A DNA stretch of 64,000 bases from Nitzschia sp. DOCU1 (lineage: Eukaryota > Bacillariophyta > Bacillariophyceae > Bacillariales > Bacillariaceae). Position 1 is the stretch's first letter; each line of letters starts with the position of its first letter. The translations under genes were made by a program, and so were the position numbers. A model generated the notes under the pieces. That model was not told where the DNA came from. It saw nothing but the letters and a program-made list of their open reading frames with translations, and made no database searches. The stretch is from NCBI GenBank assembly GCA_951394045.1, contig OX595989.1, positions 3,596,001 to 3,660,000 on the forward strand, in the 5' to 3' direction. Below, piece after piece: positions 31,772-43,454 of the stretch.

Positions 31772-34555
31772 ATGTCGACATCCGGCACGGGTCGATCGCC
31801 GTATCCGACTCGTAGTCGACGTCGTCAACAAGCCTTGGCGGCCATTGAGATTGAAAGCACAACGACGACACCGCGCAATAACAACAACAATGACGATGTT
31901 TCGCCGCGTCATGGAGCCTCGCCCCGTCATAGTCTGGGAAGCAATAGTAGTAGCTTTCGACTAGGACAAGCGTTGGTGCAAGCTCGATTGTCACCGCGTC
32001 ATTCAACGTCAATGTCTCCTAGGCACTTTGCCATGCCATTATTGCAGCCGCCAAAGCAAAAAGCGCCTGCTGCCGATCAGGAAGACGATGCTGCCATTAT
32101 GCCGCCACCGGCCATTCACACTGCCAGTGCTAGCGCCGCTGCTAGTGCTAGTAAACACAACCAGCAGCCCATGCAGCAGCCTCTCATTATGGACGGCGTC
32201 AATATTACGCAATTGCGTCAACTCTCTCAGTCCAGTCTGGGGCACGGCGGCAATACGGCCAGTTCGCCGGAAATGGCGTGCTTTTTTGCTAGTTTGGCTT
32301 TTGCGAAAACACAACACCCTCAGGATGCCGTGTTGTATGCTCAATGTTTGCTACAGTCTTCCGAGTCGCCCAAACGAGCCGTGCGATTGCTAGAACAAGC
32401 GGGACTATTGACCTATACTACTACTGCTGCTGCTACGACTACTAGCAGCAGTCCTAGTAGTAGTACTAGTATTTCCAAGAGTCTTCGCATGGAAGCCGTG
32501 CTATTGGCCACTCAGGCTTTGGCCAAACTAGAAGATTGGAATGCCGTCTTGCAATTGGTGGAAGATCCACACTTGTATTCTTGTCTTTTGAGTAAGAGTG
32601 AAGCAGACAATTCCTTGTTGCGAGGAGTTCCAGCGGCGACACTACTCTTGGACGAAGACGATCAAGATGATTCGGCATGGCAAAATCTGGCACAAGTCAT
32701 CATGCCCAAATCAACGACCAAAATTCATCCCTTGGCTCGATTGTGTTGTACTCGTGCCAAGGCTCATTTGGAAACGGGACATCCGGGACGGGCCGCACTC
32801 TTTTATCAACGCGCATTAAAGATTGATCCCTATTGCGTTCAAGCCTTGGAACGATTGTTGGGGGATCAACTTGTCAGTCCGCAACAAGCATTGGGCATTG
32901 TATGGAGTATCTTGCCTACTACTACGACTACGACGAGTAATGAAGGAAGTGAATGGCTACGATCCCTCTACTTGGCACGGATTCACGTGGCAGCACCTAC
33001 CATGGCAACGGCGGCTGTAGTAGGAACGACAACGACCAAGGTGTCTACCAAGACTACTTCTACAGATCACAACAACAACAAGACCATGAGCGACGATCCG
33101 TTTTGGCAAGATTCCAGTTCGTTGCAACTCTTGACGCCGATTGGAGTCAAACATGAAGACACGACTGTCGTTCATCATCCTGCCACCGACGATGACGATC
33201 ACGACTTTGATGTTGATGATGAAGATGTCATGATGGGGGCAGGTCCCAATGGACGACCCCGGGGGCGGGGCGCCAATTTTGCCTTGTTGCAACTCCAAGA
33301 AGAAGAATCGTCCAAAGTTCAGCAAGAATTGTTGTTGTCGAATGCATTGGACAAGTTGTTGCATGTGCATCATTTGGAACAATCTTCTGATGTATTGGCC
33401 ATGGCAGCTCAACGGGCCTATCGTCAATCCAATTTGCGGGCTGCCTTGGAGTATTGTCAAGCCTTGGCTCGAGTCGATCCACTTTGTACCAAGGCGGCCC
33501 ATGTTCATGTAGCGACGTGCGTTGCCTTGGGCCATAAACGTACACTCTTTCGTTTGGCGCATGAATGGGTCGAAGCCAATCCCAAATCGGCTCAAGCTTG
33601 GTTTGCAGTGGGGTCGTATTATTATGCGTGTGGTCGATATCATGTCGCCCAACGTCATTATTGTCGTGCGACACGATTGAATCCCCATGTCGTGGAAGCC
33701 TGGATTGCCTTTGGGGCATCGTTTGCCGCATGTGATGAATCCGATCAAGCTCTAGCGAGTTTTCGTGCCGCCCAACGATTGGCACCGGGCGATGCGACGT
33801 CATTGCTGTATATTGGAATGGAATATTTACGAACCAATCATACGAGTTTGGCAGAACACTTTTTATGGGCTGCTCATCAAGCGAGTCGAGGCACGAACAA
33901 ATTGTGTTGTAATGAACTGGGCGTTTGGGCCTTGGGAGAAAAGAATTACGAACAAGCTGCCAAGTGGTTTGTACGCACTCTCGCGGTAAACAGTACGAGT
34001 ATGGAAACGGCGCAACAAGTTTTGGAGAATCATCAAGCATTTCAAGAAGTTTTGGATTCGGTTCAAGACAAGTATTGGGAACCGACCGTCTTTAATTTGG
34101 CACAGGCGCTACGGAAGTTGCGTCAATGGGATTTGGCGGCATGTTGTCTGGAACGTTGCTTGACGTTGCAGCCCACCAATCCATCGGCATGGACTGCATT
34201 GGGATATTGCTACCATTTGAGTGGAAAGCTGGATCAAGCCATTGATACTTATCATCAAGCCTTGGCACAAAAACCAGAAGATCCCTTTGCCTCGGAAATG
34301 CTACAACGTGCACTACAAGATGCACTAGAACAAACTACGGAACTCTTTGAAAATATTGGAATCGGCGGCGGCGGCGCAAACAGTGGCGAGGTGGCGGCGG
34401 CAACGTCGTCTAAATTGGCGGGGCAGGCAGCAGCCGCAGCAACTACAAGCCCATTGTCCGTAGCCAAGGCGCCGCATGCGGATCAATCGTCCTTCATGAC
34501 GGATGACGGATTGTCGCTATCGGTCGAGACTGCGGGCGATGTCGACATGGGATAG
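31772..34555 (+). CDS. CDC16: Anaphase-promoting complex subunit 6 (CDC16), TPR protein
   Basis: 927 residues, one exon, with tetratricopeptide repeats in the N-terminal third (about 170-380) and an array from about 540 to 880. The C-terminal array matches APC6/CDC16: AWIAFGASFAACDESDQALASFRAAQRLAPG, LLYIGMEYLRTNHTSLAEHFL, NELGVWALGEKNYEQAAKWF, and AWTALGYCYHLSGKLDQAIDTYHQAL. The N-terminus is basic and carries SPRH repeats (possible CDK phosphorylation sites). A Thr/Asn-rich, Asp-rich insert (about residues 410-500) separates the two TPR blocks. As part of the APC/C ubiquitin ligase it would support degradation of mitotic cyclins and securin. Most of this gene has been copied to 52130-54490. 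Confidence 0.88.
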   Translation: MSTSGTGRSPYPTRSRRRQQALAAIEIESTTTTPRNNNNNDDVSPRHGASPRHSLGSNSSSFRLGQALVQARLSPRHSTSMSPRHFAMPLLQPPKQKAPAADQEDDAAIMPPPAIHTASASAAASASKHNQQPMQQPLIMDGVNITQLRQLSQSSLGHGGNTASSPEMACFFASLAFAKTQHPQDAVLYAQCLLQSSESPKRAVRLLEQAGLLTYTTTAAATTTSSSPSSSTSISKSLRMEAVLLATQALAKLEDWNAVLQLVEDPHLYSCLLSKSEADNSLLRGVPAATLLLDEDDQDDSAWQNLAQVIMPKSTTKIHPLARLCCTRAKAHLETGHPGRAALFYQRALKIDPYCVQALERLLGDQLVSPQQALGIVWSILPTTTTTTSNEGSEWLRSLYLARIHVAAPTMATAAVVGTTTTKVSTKTTSTDHNNNKTMSDDPFWQDSSSLQLLTPIGVKHEDTTVVHHPATDDDDHDFDVDDEDVMMGAGPNGRPRGRGANFALLQLQEEESSKVQQELLLSNALDKLLHVHHLEQSSDVLAMAAQRAYRQSNLRAALEYCQALARVDPLCTKAAHVHVATCVALGHKRTLFRLAHEWVEANPKSAQAWFAVGSYYYACGRYHVAQRHYCRATRLNPHVVEAWIAFGASFAACDESDQALASFRAAQRLAPGDATSLLYIGMEYLRTNHTSLAEHFLWAAHQASRGTNKLCCNELGVWALGEKNYEQAAKWFVRTLAVNSTSMETAQQVLENHQAFQEVLDSVQDKYWEPTVFNLAQALRKLRQWDLAACCLERCLTLQPTNPSAWTALGYCYHLSGKLDQAIDTYHQALAQKPEDPFASEMLQRALQDALEQTTELFENIGIGGGGANSGEVAAATSSKLAGQAAAAATTSPLSVAKAPHADQSSFMTDDGLSLSVETAGDVDMG

Positions 34556-35267
34556 ACAAACGGGGGAGAGGATTTGCGCAAGAAGAGAAGAAACTACAGC
34601 AGAATAAAGAAATAGGACAAGGAATGAATTGAAACCGCTTAATAATAAAATCTAGTAGAGTGTCTCCCTGGTGCAGAGCGGATAGAGCCAATGATGGCTA
34701 CAACCCATTCCCACTATTTCAAAACTCTAGTATTAGAACGCATTTAGATTTATCATCTATCTATTCATCGAACCGATTCACGCAACAAATTACTGAGCCC
34801 CACCGCTACGTCAAAGCTGCGCAAGTCAACAAAGCAATCTCGCAGTGAGGATGCTATCCAGCTACTATGGCCTACATGCTGGTCTCATCAAGTCCATGCT
34901 GTTGTTGCATCTGGGTCAGCGCCACACATTCTCAAATGTAATCCAATAACAACAGCAACAAGTTTCGCATGCGATGGGTAATATGCAATTTCTGTAGCAA
35001 TGGTCATGTCAGGCAGTAGAGGGTTTTTAGAGTGTCATGATTGCTTCCACTTCGTCGATTTCAGATTTTTGCCACCACACCAAGAAGCATGTGTCAGCCG
35101 GTCGGTCAGTCGTTCGTTTCCCGCCATCGCACGCCTTGGATTTTCCCGCCACATTTCGGCGGTAGTTTGCCGCCGACCATCATGACGACTCAGTCATCAC
35201 TCGACCTATCTTCCTATTAGAGCATTCATCGTTCTATTCGCTTGTGTAATCCTACTGTATCACCACG
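34556..35267. other. CDC16-MINDY3 spacer; contains a segment repeated at 57.7 kb
   Basis: The stretch about 34748-34818 (TTTATCATCTATCTATTCATCGAAC ... ACTGAGCCCCACCGCTACGTCAAAGC) recurs at 57718-57805 with an insertion. No gene is supported. Confidence 0.6.
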
Positions 35268-37698
35268 ATGATTGCGGATGATGAGGATGCTGATTTGCAG
35301 CGTGCCCTGGCCATGAGTTTGCAGAATCCGCCGCCGTCGCAGCAGCAGAATCCAAAGGGAGAAGAACAGGGAGAACAAATCAACGCAGTGGAAGCAACGA
35401 CGCCCACCACCGACGACGAGGAAGATGATGATGCCGACTTGGCGGCAGCCTTGAAATTGAGTTTACAAAAAGTAGGGGAAGACGAAGACACTGCTGGAGC
35501 TACTCCTGCTCCTGCTAGTAGTCACTCAGCTCTCGACCCAATACCTCAAATCGACCCTTCCCTTTTAAGTCCTCGCGTGCAACAATGGTACGCGACAGCC
35601 TCTCCGACAAACATTTTGAATTGCCATTTCATCTTGTGGGACGCCAGCGTCACACATCGCAACGATCAAGAACGATGGCTCGCTCAGGGCATTGCTTTTA
35701 AATCTCGACAGGCAGACCCTGATGTTCATCCTGCCGCTCAACATTCTTTATTAGGGGCAATCATTTGTCATCCGGAATTGTGGGGTCTGACACAAAGTCA
35801 TGGTGGACCGTGCGGAGTTTTGGCCAGTTTACAAGCGGAACTGATGCGCTTGCTGCTGTTTGGACCACGCACTCTAGACGACTTGTTGCCCGTCCACATT
35901 CCAACGCAATTGACCAATCATTTTTGTCAAGCCAAACCGGATTTGTCTCCTTCGTTCTTAACAAAAGCATTGGCGCTGAGTATTGGCGTTGTTTTGGCTC
36001 GAGCTGCCTTGCAGCCCAGTGCGTCTTGGAACGATGATGAAGGGGAGCAGAAACGCGACAATAATGATAACGACGACGAGGTGGTGGAACCTCATCATTC
36101 CTTCATGTTATCTGGCAGTGTCAAACTCGTATTGCCGAAACCAGGAAACCAGCAAGATTGTCGTCAACTGGAATGGTATCATTTAGAACCATGGTCGGGT
36201 GGTGCTGGGGGTGATGCGGGTGCTGGTCATTCTGAGCATTTGGTAACCTATACCATTTCGCTCGATGACGACACCGAACTTTCTACCAACGACAGTAACA
36301 ATAAGCGACAAAAACGATTGTCGTCGAAACTACAAGAACGGCAAGAACTATTGGCACAGGCGGTTGCGGCTTTTCTGTTGGAAACCAAAGCTATCGAATG
36401 GTATCATCGACAGGGTGGTGTCCTCTTGTTTGTTTTGGCCCTAGTAGAGTCACGGGGCGTCGCACAAATGCAAGGCGACATGGATGATCCAACCGCTCGA
36501 TTGACATCGCAATTTGGGCATTGCAGTCAAGAACTGATCAATTTGCTATTAACAGGACAAGCGGGTAAGAATTTGATGGGGCTATCTGGTATTGTCCGCA
36601 CGAATCGTACGGTTCACTCACAACTTGAAATCTTGTTTACTCCCACATTCTACAATGACAGTTTCCAACGTGTTTGATCATACGCTCCGTCCTTCCGGTG
36701 AATTGGTTTGTCGGGGTATCCAGCAACGGCCGGTGATTGGCTATCTCAGTCTTTTGGAGAGTATGCGATACTTGGAGGTTGGTGGATACTACAAAACACC
36801 ACAATTCCCAATTTGGGTGGTTGGAAGTACGTCCCATTTTACAATCATGTTTGGAGATGCTGCCTGTCTCAAGGAATCGGCTAGCGATCAAATCTTGGAA
36901 CGAGTTCGACGTGCTTTCAAGCAAATGGACGGAGGAGAGGAGCAAGGATTTTTACAAGTCGATCAATTGGGAGACTTTATACGCAAATTGGATCTATATG
37001 ACAGATTGGGAGACCATGGAGTTCAAACATTGGGGGCGACCATGGAAGTGACAGGCGCCGGTATTTTGTTGTGGGAGGATGTGTGGAAGCGAGTGAGCCG
37101 ACTTTTAATGGGAGCCTCGCTCCAAGCCGTTTTAAACATGGACGACACTGCAGCGACATCGGCATCAGCATCAGCAGAGACATCAGATAGCAAACCTCCA
37201 GAGGCCGCCCGACGAACAACCTCAGAACAAGCTGCCATGCCGCCACCTCTCCTATCGGCGGCGTCTTCCGAAGGCCCTCTGACGGACGAAGACTATGCCC
37301 GACTCCTTCAGGCGGAATTGAACGGCGAACTCATCCCTCCCCAAACGACTCCCAAACGTGCCTCGTCACCTTCTATAACGGGGTCTGTGGCATCAAGCAC
37401 CAATACGACAACGACGACAACCAATGCGAATCAGCACAAGGAACAATTTGGAGACACCTTTCAACTCTATCATTATAACGGGCTTCGTGGTGGTCACATG
37501 AAGGCCTTTCGTGTGACGCGGCTGAGTAGCGAAGAAGCGATTGGGGCCAGCGTGTCGCTAGGTACCGCGCCATCGTCTAGTGGCGGTGGCGGAGGAATGG
37601 GTCATGGCAGCCCTGCTGGTTTGGATGATATTTTACGAACCAAGTGGCCGTCGTGCAAAATTGATTGGTTGGGTGGGTCTCCTCCGAGTGTTGACTAG
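35268..37698 (+). CDS. MINDY3: MINDY-3-type deubiquitinase, two exons
   Basis: Exons 35268-36564 and 36662-37698 (97-bp GT-AG intron, phase 1) encode 777 residues. Two ubiquitin-interacting motifs lie at the N-terminus (DADLQRALAMSLQ at 8-20, DADLAAALKLSLQK at 55-68). The catalytic core has GLTQSHGGPCGVLASLQAEL, with Gln at about 176 and the nucleophilic Cys at about 182. Later come LTGQAVSNVFD across the splice junction, GYLSLLESMRYLEVGGYYKTPQFPIWVVGSTSHFTIMF (catalytic His), an EF-hand-like part (RRAFKQMDGGEEQGFLQVDQL) and the C-terminal module FQLYHYNGLRGG...LRTKWPSCKIDWLGGSPPSVD that typifies MINDY-3. MINDY enzymes cleave K48-linked polyubiquitin. A long Ser/Thr/Pro insert precedes the last module. 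At least four partial copies of this gene occur in the window. Confidence 0.88.
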
Positions 37699-38990
37699 CT
37701 GTAATAATAGTTGTGGAAGCATCATCATGATCAGTCTGCTACTACCACTAAGTACGATTCAACATCAACTCTTTTCTTGTGGCCGCTGTCGCCATCTTAC
37801 GTGACTCGGCGTACTCGATTTCTTGAGTAGCATAAACAAAACAGTATTCGTCGCCCGACTCCTTTCTTGAGTCCATGTAGAGATAGCTATGTGGACGCAA
37901 AGCAATGCAACTTTTTAACAGCTATGTAGACGCTATGTCCACTAGCTCTAGTTGTGAAATGCAACATTTCATAGCTGCGATGCCTGCGTGTGAGCGGGCG
38001 GACATTGCTGGAGAGCGGACCCATTGGACTATTTTGACCCAACGTACCAGAAAAGGTACTCTGCCGACACACCATAGTTGCAGTCATTGGCAGTCTTCGT
38101 CGTCATGGTGAGCTCGCTTCTGCCGATAAGTTTTAATAGAAGACCGAAACGGAATGCGACAAATAGCAACGAATCATCAATGATCATCGCTTTGTTCGAC
38201 GACAAGGACCCGACTCGAAAGGATTAACAAACGAAAACTAAAGGTTGCTTGGGCCTGATGACTACCATGGCCCACTTTTGGAATCAATCCTGTGACAGCC
38301 TCTATTGCTTTCAGGCCTTGATTCGTAGCTAGACGGGTTATTGAAGACCTCCCTGAACAGACTTGAGCGAGTGGCGTTGTTAAAATCGGCCTACAGCAGT
38401 TGCGCTCGCTTCGCAAAATTTACCATTCGTCGATTTCAGGACGCAAAAATCTCGCCCGAAAATAGCCCCAAAATCGGACCTTTTCTGGCTTTTCTCGACT
38501 CTCAGGCCGACTAGTTTAAAGAACGAGGTGATATCGTAAACCTTGACTTATGGCCGTATGGGGGTTGTAATTGCAGAGAGCTCAGTCGCGAATAACCTCC
38601 TGAACACCTACGGTCAAATTCGTGCGTTTTTGCGCTCATCAGGCCATGCACCGATTCATACTTTTTGCAGTTTCTTTGGCTTCAGGGATCTTTGTGCCTT
38701 ACTAAGCATGAATTCATTATCCTGTTGATTTATGGAAGTTACTGGGGTAAAATGAGTCGAGAATACGAGGTGCGAAAATATCCCGCATTTTCTCGTGCTA
38801 CTGGAGGAACTACTACCTCGGCCTGGGCTTGGACAAGCGATGGTTCGTTCCCGATGATGATCTTATCCGTGTCCTGAAGTCAAAATTCAACGCACAATCA
38901 AGTCTCCAACCAAACTACGCCAAGTCTATCTTGCTGAGCTCCCGGCTAATGGTTCTGGTAGGCAACAGCATCAGATAGGGCAATACATCT
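37699..38990. repeat. MINDY3 3' flank, duplicated at 50.3-51.75 kb
   Basis: This flank is nearly identical to 50281-51750. The copy carries extra segments of about 150 bp (near 50525-50680) and about 36 bp (near 50984-51022). A frame of about 60 codons (38543-38728, and 51301-51486 in the copy) stays open in both, but it starts without ATG context and has no domain. Confidence 0.85.
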
Positions 38991-39930
38991 CTAGTGACAC
39001 TCGACCACGATTTGAGAATGGGCGCCTCCCTCCAAGAAGCCGTTGAGCAGCAGAGGTATCGCTAGCAAACCTCCAGAGAACATTCGACAAGCTACACGAC
39101 GGTGCAAGCTGCCATGCCGCCACCCTCTTATTGGCGGCTGGGTCGTCCGAAGGACGACCTCCAACGGCGGATGACGAAGACTAGTATGCACGACTTCTCC
39201 AAGCAGAATTGAACTCATCCCTCCCCAAACGACTCCCAAACATGCCGCATCACCTTCTGCTGTAGCGGGGTCCGTGGTTTCCAGCAACAATACGACAACG
39301 ACTACGAAGAATACCAATGATCCTCAGCACACAAGGAGCAATTCGGAGATGTACCTTTTCATTCTATCATCATAATAGACTTTATGGTGTTCACATGAAG
39401 GCCTTTTATGTGCGACGCGGCTGAGTAGCAAAGAAGCGATTGTTGGCGCCAGCGGCAGCGTCTCGCTAGATACCGCGCCATTGTCCACTGGCAGAGGAAT
39501 GGGAGGGATAGCAGCCCGGCGCCAGCAGCTGGTTTGGAAGACATCTTACGTATCAAGTGGCCGTCGTGCAAGATTGATTGGTTGGGTGGATCTCCTCTCA
39601 GTTTTCATTAGCATCACCATCATCATGAGACTGCTACTCTCCAATGCAGCAGCAGCTCGCCTTGTTGTCGGCGTGAGCGTAGTAGTGGGCAGGCCAAAGC
39701 CAGCTACTACTATAACTGTAGCCTTTCTTCGGTCACTCTAGTGGCCTACCTGGCATTCGATTTCTTGAATAGCGTGAACAAGCGAGTACTTGTATTTAGA
39801 TTTCTTCCTTTGGTCGTCCCATGTAGAGATACTACTAATAGTAGCCATGTGGCAAGCCACTTTTCAACGGCACTGCGATCCATGCGGACGACTCATTGGA
39901 CTGCTACACTTTCATTCCAGTGAGTCCAAA
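38990..39930 (+). pseudogene. Old decayed copy of the MINDY3 C-terminus and 3' flank
   Basis: From about 39030 the sequence follows the intact gene from about 37100: GCCTCCCTCCAAGAAGCCGTT, then CAAACCTCCAGA, the GCTGCCATGCCGCCACC block at 39110, ACTCATCCCTCCCCAAACGACTCCCAAA, CACATGAAGGCCTTT and GTCGTGCAAGATTGATTGG. It then continues into the flank (GATTTCTTGAATAGCGT, CATTGGACT). Frameshifts and in-frame stops (e.g. the TAG at 39181) abolish coding. It is more diverged than the copy at 49.8 kb, so it arose earlier. Confidence 0.8.
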
Positions 39931-40089
39931 AACACCACCACGCATGATGATGCGCCCAAAGAGAAAGAAATACGGCATCAGCATATCACGGAAGCATCAA
40001 GATGACCATCACATGTCCAAGTTTCCGTTTCCTTATCAGTCCTTTACCTGGTACTTCTACTTGTCCCCTCTTTGGTGGCACTTTAAACC

Positions 40090-41511
40090 ATGGCTTCAAT
40101 GGAAGAAGACACAGCTGATAACAACCCCAGCAACGATACGAACGAAATGGAGGATGACGCAGGGGAAGGTCCTGATGTGGAAATGGAGGACGACGATGAG
40201 GATTATTCTTCGTCTCACGACGAGGATGAAAGCTTTTCGGAGGATTATGACGACGACGACGAAGATTCGTCTCTTGGATCCGATGTCGACGAGGAGGCCC
40301 GGCGTCTCTGGAACGCCTTGCAGTCCACACAGCCGACGCTGGCACCTCCCGCCAAGTCGCCGGAACAAGTGATGCAAGAATACTTGAATGCCGTGCATGA
40401 ATCCAAAACCACAGCTCTCAAAATTGACGATGGCATGGTGCAATATGTCGCCAGGCTGCCACCATCCTTGCCCCGAGTCGAAGGCGTCAATAAACTTTGT
40501 CGCGATTTGACGATTGCCATTCGATCCTGTAAAGATATTCGGCACGTTATTTTGGGGACATCACTCCTGCAGCTCTTTGACGCCGAACAACAAATGGCTC
40601 TTTATCAATTGTTGATTGTCAAACATGCTTCTACAATCACTTATTGGAAACTGGGTTCTGACGATTCGACGGAATTGTGTGGGATACCTACCGAAGCGCT
40701 CTTGCAGCAAATGGTTGCGGCAGAGTGGCCCGGCCTGACGGAATTTCAAGTTCGAGGACTCCAACTGTCTTCCCAAACCGAAGTGGACCTTTGTGTTCAG
40801 CTCTTGCGCCAAACGGCTCCTACCATGAAGCTATTCAACTTGTTGGGACTCGTTCTCAGTCCACAACTATTAGCTACGGACGGTCTCTTTGATTCATTGT
40901 GGCGAACTGTGGAACCTATTACGCAACTCGACGAAGTTCAATTGCATCGAACTCACGTTCCAGGACAAGATGAAACAAGACTACCGGCTCTTACATCGCA
41001 TGCCGCTCTAGAGCATTTACTTCAAGTCAAACCCAAATGGTGGCGAATGGCGCTGGATGGTATGGGCCTGGACGATGGACACTTGCAAATTATTGGACAC
41101 GCCCTCAAAACGATTCCCGATTGCAAAATGAATGACTTGTTGAGTATCTGCAACAATCCCAAGGCGACGCCCAAGGGTCTTTCACAACTGTACAATGTTT
41201 GTTTAAATAAACAACGCATGGGTTTGGTTCATTCGGATGATCCATCGTGGGTCGCCACATTTGATTTGGTAAGACCGTTGAATAATTTGCATCGTCGATT
41301 GGAATACAAGGATGTTACGGGTTTATTTACCTCGCCTACTAAATGGATGGATTGGTTTCAAGTCTTGTCGAATTTGCCATGGATGGATGAAGCACGCAAA
41401 CTCAATTATATTTGGTTTACGCTTTTGGAACAACCCGAAATGATTGCCACGGCAATTGAATATTGTAGCCGGCAGCACGGAAATAGCAATAATGCTACTA
41501 CTACTGGATAA
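40090..41511 (+). CDS. Acidic N-terminus, Leu-rich-repeat-like unknown protein
   Basis: 473 residues, one exon. The first 75 residues are almost entirely Asp/Glu/Ser (MEDDDEDYSSSHDEDESF..., DDDDEDSS). The rest is a soluble helical/Leu-rich domain with segments such as LTEFQVRGLQLSSQTEVDLCVQLL, KLFNLLGLVLSPQLL and MALDGMGLDDGHLQIIGHAL. These are spaced like degenerate ribonuclease-inhibitor-type leucine-rich repeats. No catalytic motif, signal peptide or membrane span is present. The acidic tail suggests a nuclear or chaperone-like interaction role, but that is only inference. Confidence 0.65.
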   Translation: MASMEEDTADNNPSNDTNEMEDDAGEGPDVEMEDDDEDYSSSHDEDESFSEDYDDDDEDSSLGSDVDEEARRLWNALQSTQPTLAPPAKSPEQVMQEYLNAVHESKTTALKIDDGMVQYVARLPPSLPRVEGVNKLCRDLTIAIRSCKDIRHVILGTSLLQLFDAEQQMALYQLLIVKHASTITYWKLGSDDSTELCGIPTEALLQQMVAAEWPGLTEFQVRGLQLSSQTEVDLCVQLLRQTAPTMKLFNLLGLVLSPQLLATDGLFDSLWRTVEPITQLDEVQLHRTHVPGQDETRLPALTSHAALEHLLQVKPKWWRMALDGMGLDDGHLQIIGHALKTIPDCKMNDLLSICNNPKATPKGLSQLYNVCLNKQRMGLVHSDDPSWVATFDLVRPLNNLHRRLEYKDVTGLFTSPTKWMDWFQVLSNLPWMDEARKLNYIWFTLLEQPEMIATAIEYCSRQHGNSNNATTTG

Positions 41512-42087
41512 GTGTTTCCACTACTACTACAATGAGGATTCCATATTGCTAGCTATACTAGAGTTTTGTGTGGGTCGAAAAATGGATGGCTGCTTTGCGT
41601 TCTTGGATTGGACGAGGGTATATGATTGGCGACCTCAGCAGGCCGTCGATCGATACTATCGTTTCCTTTGTTTGTATCGGACAGAGACATCATGGCATGC
41701 ACTACTACTACATATTGACCACTCACTCGCTAGTACTAGCTGAGTAACTAGTACTAGTGCTCGCTGTTATCCTTTGCAAGGAGTTGTTCTTAACATGAGC
41801 AAGGCTGTCGACTCAACTACTTTGCACGCATCCGGGCGAACAGCAGGAATCCAAGGAGCGTCCTGGCTCCTTCGACCCGTCATTGATGTTCTACTCGCTA
41901 CTAGCCTGACGGTTGCCCTGTAAAGCATGCAATGAATCAGACGAGACTGGCGCCTGCTAGAGTACTAGCTATGTAATGTTCGATGTTCATAATGCTAGCT
42001 AGCTAGCTATTCAAACATGGCTACCTAGCTAGTACGATCAATGACCAGGACAATCGGCTTATAGTATTGCTTATGATGTTTATTTAT
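41512..42087. other. Intergenic between convergent genes
   Basis: Rich in CTAGCTAG/TACTACTAG motifs (e.g. 41994-42009). No gene is seen. Confidence 0.45.
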
Positions 42088-42975
42088 TTATTTCTTGTGA
42101 AGTTGCTTTTGATAAAAGGCAAGTTCCGGTCCTTCCAAAACATATCCATCACAACGTCCCGTTTGTCCAGGACGAGAGGTAATCTTTGCCAACAATCGTC
42201 CCGACGCAAATTGCGCATCCAAGGGTTGTTCCAAGGTACGTCCTACTTGTCTCTTGCGGAATTTCTCGACAATTTGTTTGGACTTTCCTTCCATATCTTG
42301 CACTTCGACTTCCGTGTGTCCTCCACCCTTCTTGACTCCAATCTTGACTCCGTAATGAGCTTCATACCACGACTTGAAGGGGTGAGCATCAATCAAGACA
42401 ATGGCGCCCTTGACAAGAGTCTTGGTTCGGACCAACTCGTTATTGGACGCATTGTAGGTGACATCTAGGACACGAACTTTGCGAGTGCAAACTTCGGTTC
42501 CCCAGGAGAAATTGCCAGAGTCCAATCGCAAGGCTCGAAACTTGATATTGCCTCCGCGGCAACGAACTTCGTGAATGCGAGTGTCTCCAATCTTGGTCAT
42601 GGCACCGGGTCGGCCCAGTTCAAACTTTCGCTTCTTGCGGAATTGAGCCCGACGGCCTCCCGTCTCGCGGCGCTTGTGGCGTCCTTCACGTGTAATACCC
42701 TGAATGATGATAAGAGGTGGGAACGTTAGAAAGAACCAGAACAAGCAAGCAATAGTAACAGAGCTAAAGTGGGGAAGAATGAACCGTCCATCGACGTTAT
42801 CCATCCATAGGTCGTCTCATCCAATCGCTCCTCCACTACTTCCTTCAATCGATCAATCGATGAATGGATTGCTTCCAACGCCAATCCCTCCACACTATTC
42901 CACCACTAACTACAATCATTTACAAATAGATCCGCTTCTACATCAAAACAAACAAGCGAGTCCACGACATACCAT
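42088..42975 (-). CDS. RPS8: 40S ribosomal protein eS8
   Basis: The coding part is an ATG-only first exon (42973-42975) spliced through a 273-bp GT-AG intron to 42088-42699, giving 204 residues. The product [18 protein letters not shown] is the invariant eS8 N-terminus. It is followed by [42 protein letters not shown] and [21 protein letters not shown]. The C-terminal part ends [16 protein letters not shown]. It binds 18S rRNA in the small subunit. The start codon is directly followed by the donor (ATG|GTATGT), so the first exon holds the leader and one codon. It is divergent from eIF1A. Confidence 0.93.
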
Positions 42976-43454
42976 GGTGAAACGTTGTCAAGGGTGGAAA
43001 CTTTGTTGTTGCCACTCTAGCACAACAACGAACGATGGATGATGCGGGGGGGTTGTTGTTGCTGGAGCGCTCGCGATGCAAGGGCGGCAAGGGCGGCGCA
43101 AGGAGCTGTAGTACTTTGGGTACGTAATCTTTACTTACACGCATTCTACATGCTCTTTGGTACAAAAGATCCAAAGTAAGTGGTAAGTCTGATTTCATAG
43201 TCAAAGTAGTCATACGCGCGCGTTTTTGCGGCCATCTGCTTCCGCCGGCTCGTGTTCAACCAAAAAGAACATGGCGACAATGTTGTTGTGTGCGTGAGAA
43301 TTTTTTGAGCCGTGCACCATGCCATGGAGCGCGGAAGAGATCCTTGCTTTTTGACCATACCTAGTAGTTGCACTCTATTGTAGTACGATTGCTTTGAGAA
43401 GAGACGTTTCTTTGCCATTATTGAAAAGTTGCACAAGAACAAGAAACAAACAAC
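42976..43454. promoter_or_regulatory. Shared divergent promoter region of RPS8 and eIF1A
   Basis: 478 bp separate the two start codons on opposite strands. Both products act in 40S translation, so co-regulation is plausible. No specific element could be named. Confidence 0.45.

Noticed and set aside
32957..34040. Long minus-strand frames (about 260-270 codons) opposite CDC16, repeated opposite the copy at 52996-54085
   Set aside because: Shadows of the codon usage of the sense TPR frame. They recur in the copy only because the DNA is copied.
36592..36677. Overlap of two frames in MINDY3 as a programmed frameshift
   Set aside because: A 97-bp GT-AG intron (36565-36661) with matching phase restores the family sequence LTGQAVSNVFD, so splicing explains it.
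37699..38990. Interpreting the duplicated MINDY3 flank as a transposable element
   Set aside because: No terminal repeats, target-site duplications or transposase/reverse-transcriptase motifs are visible. Colinearity with the MINDY3 end fits segmental duplication better.
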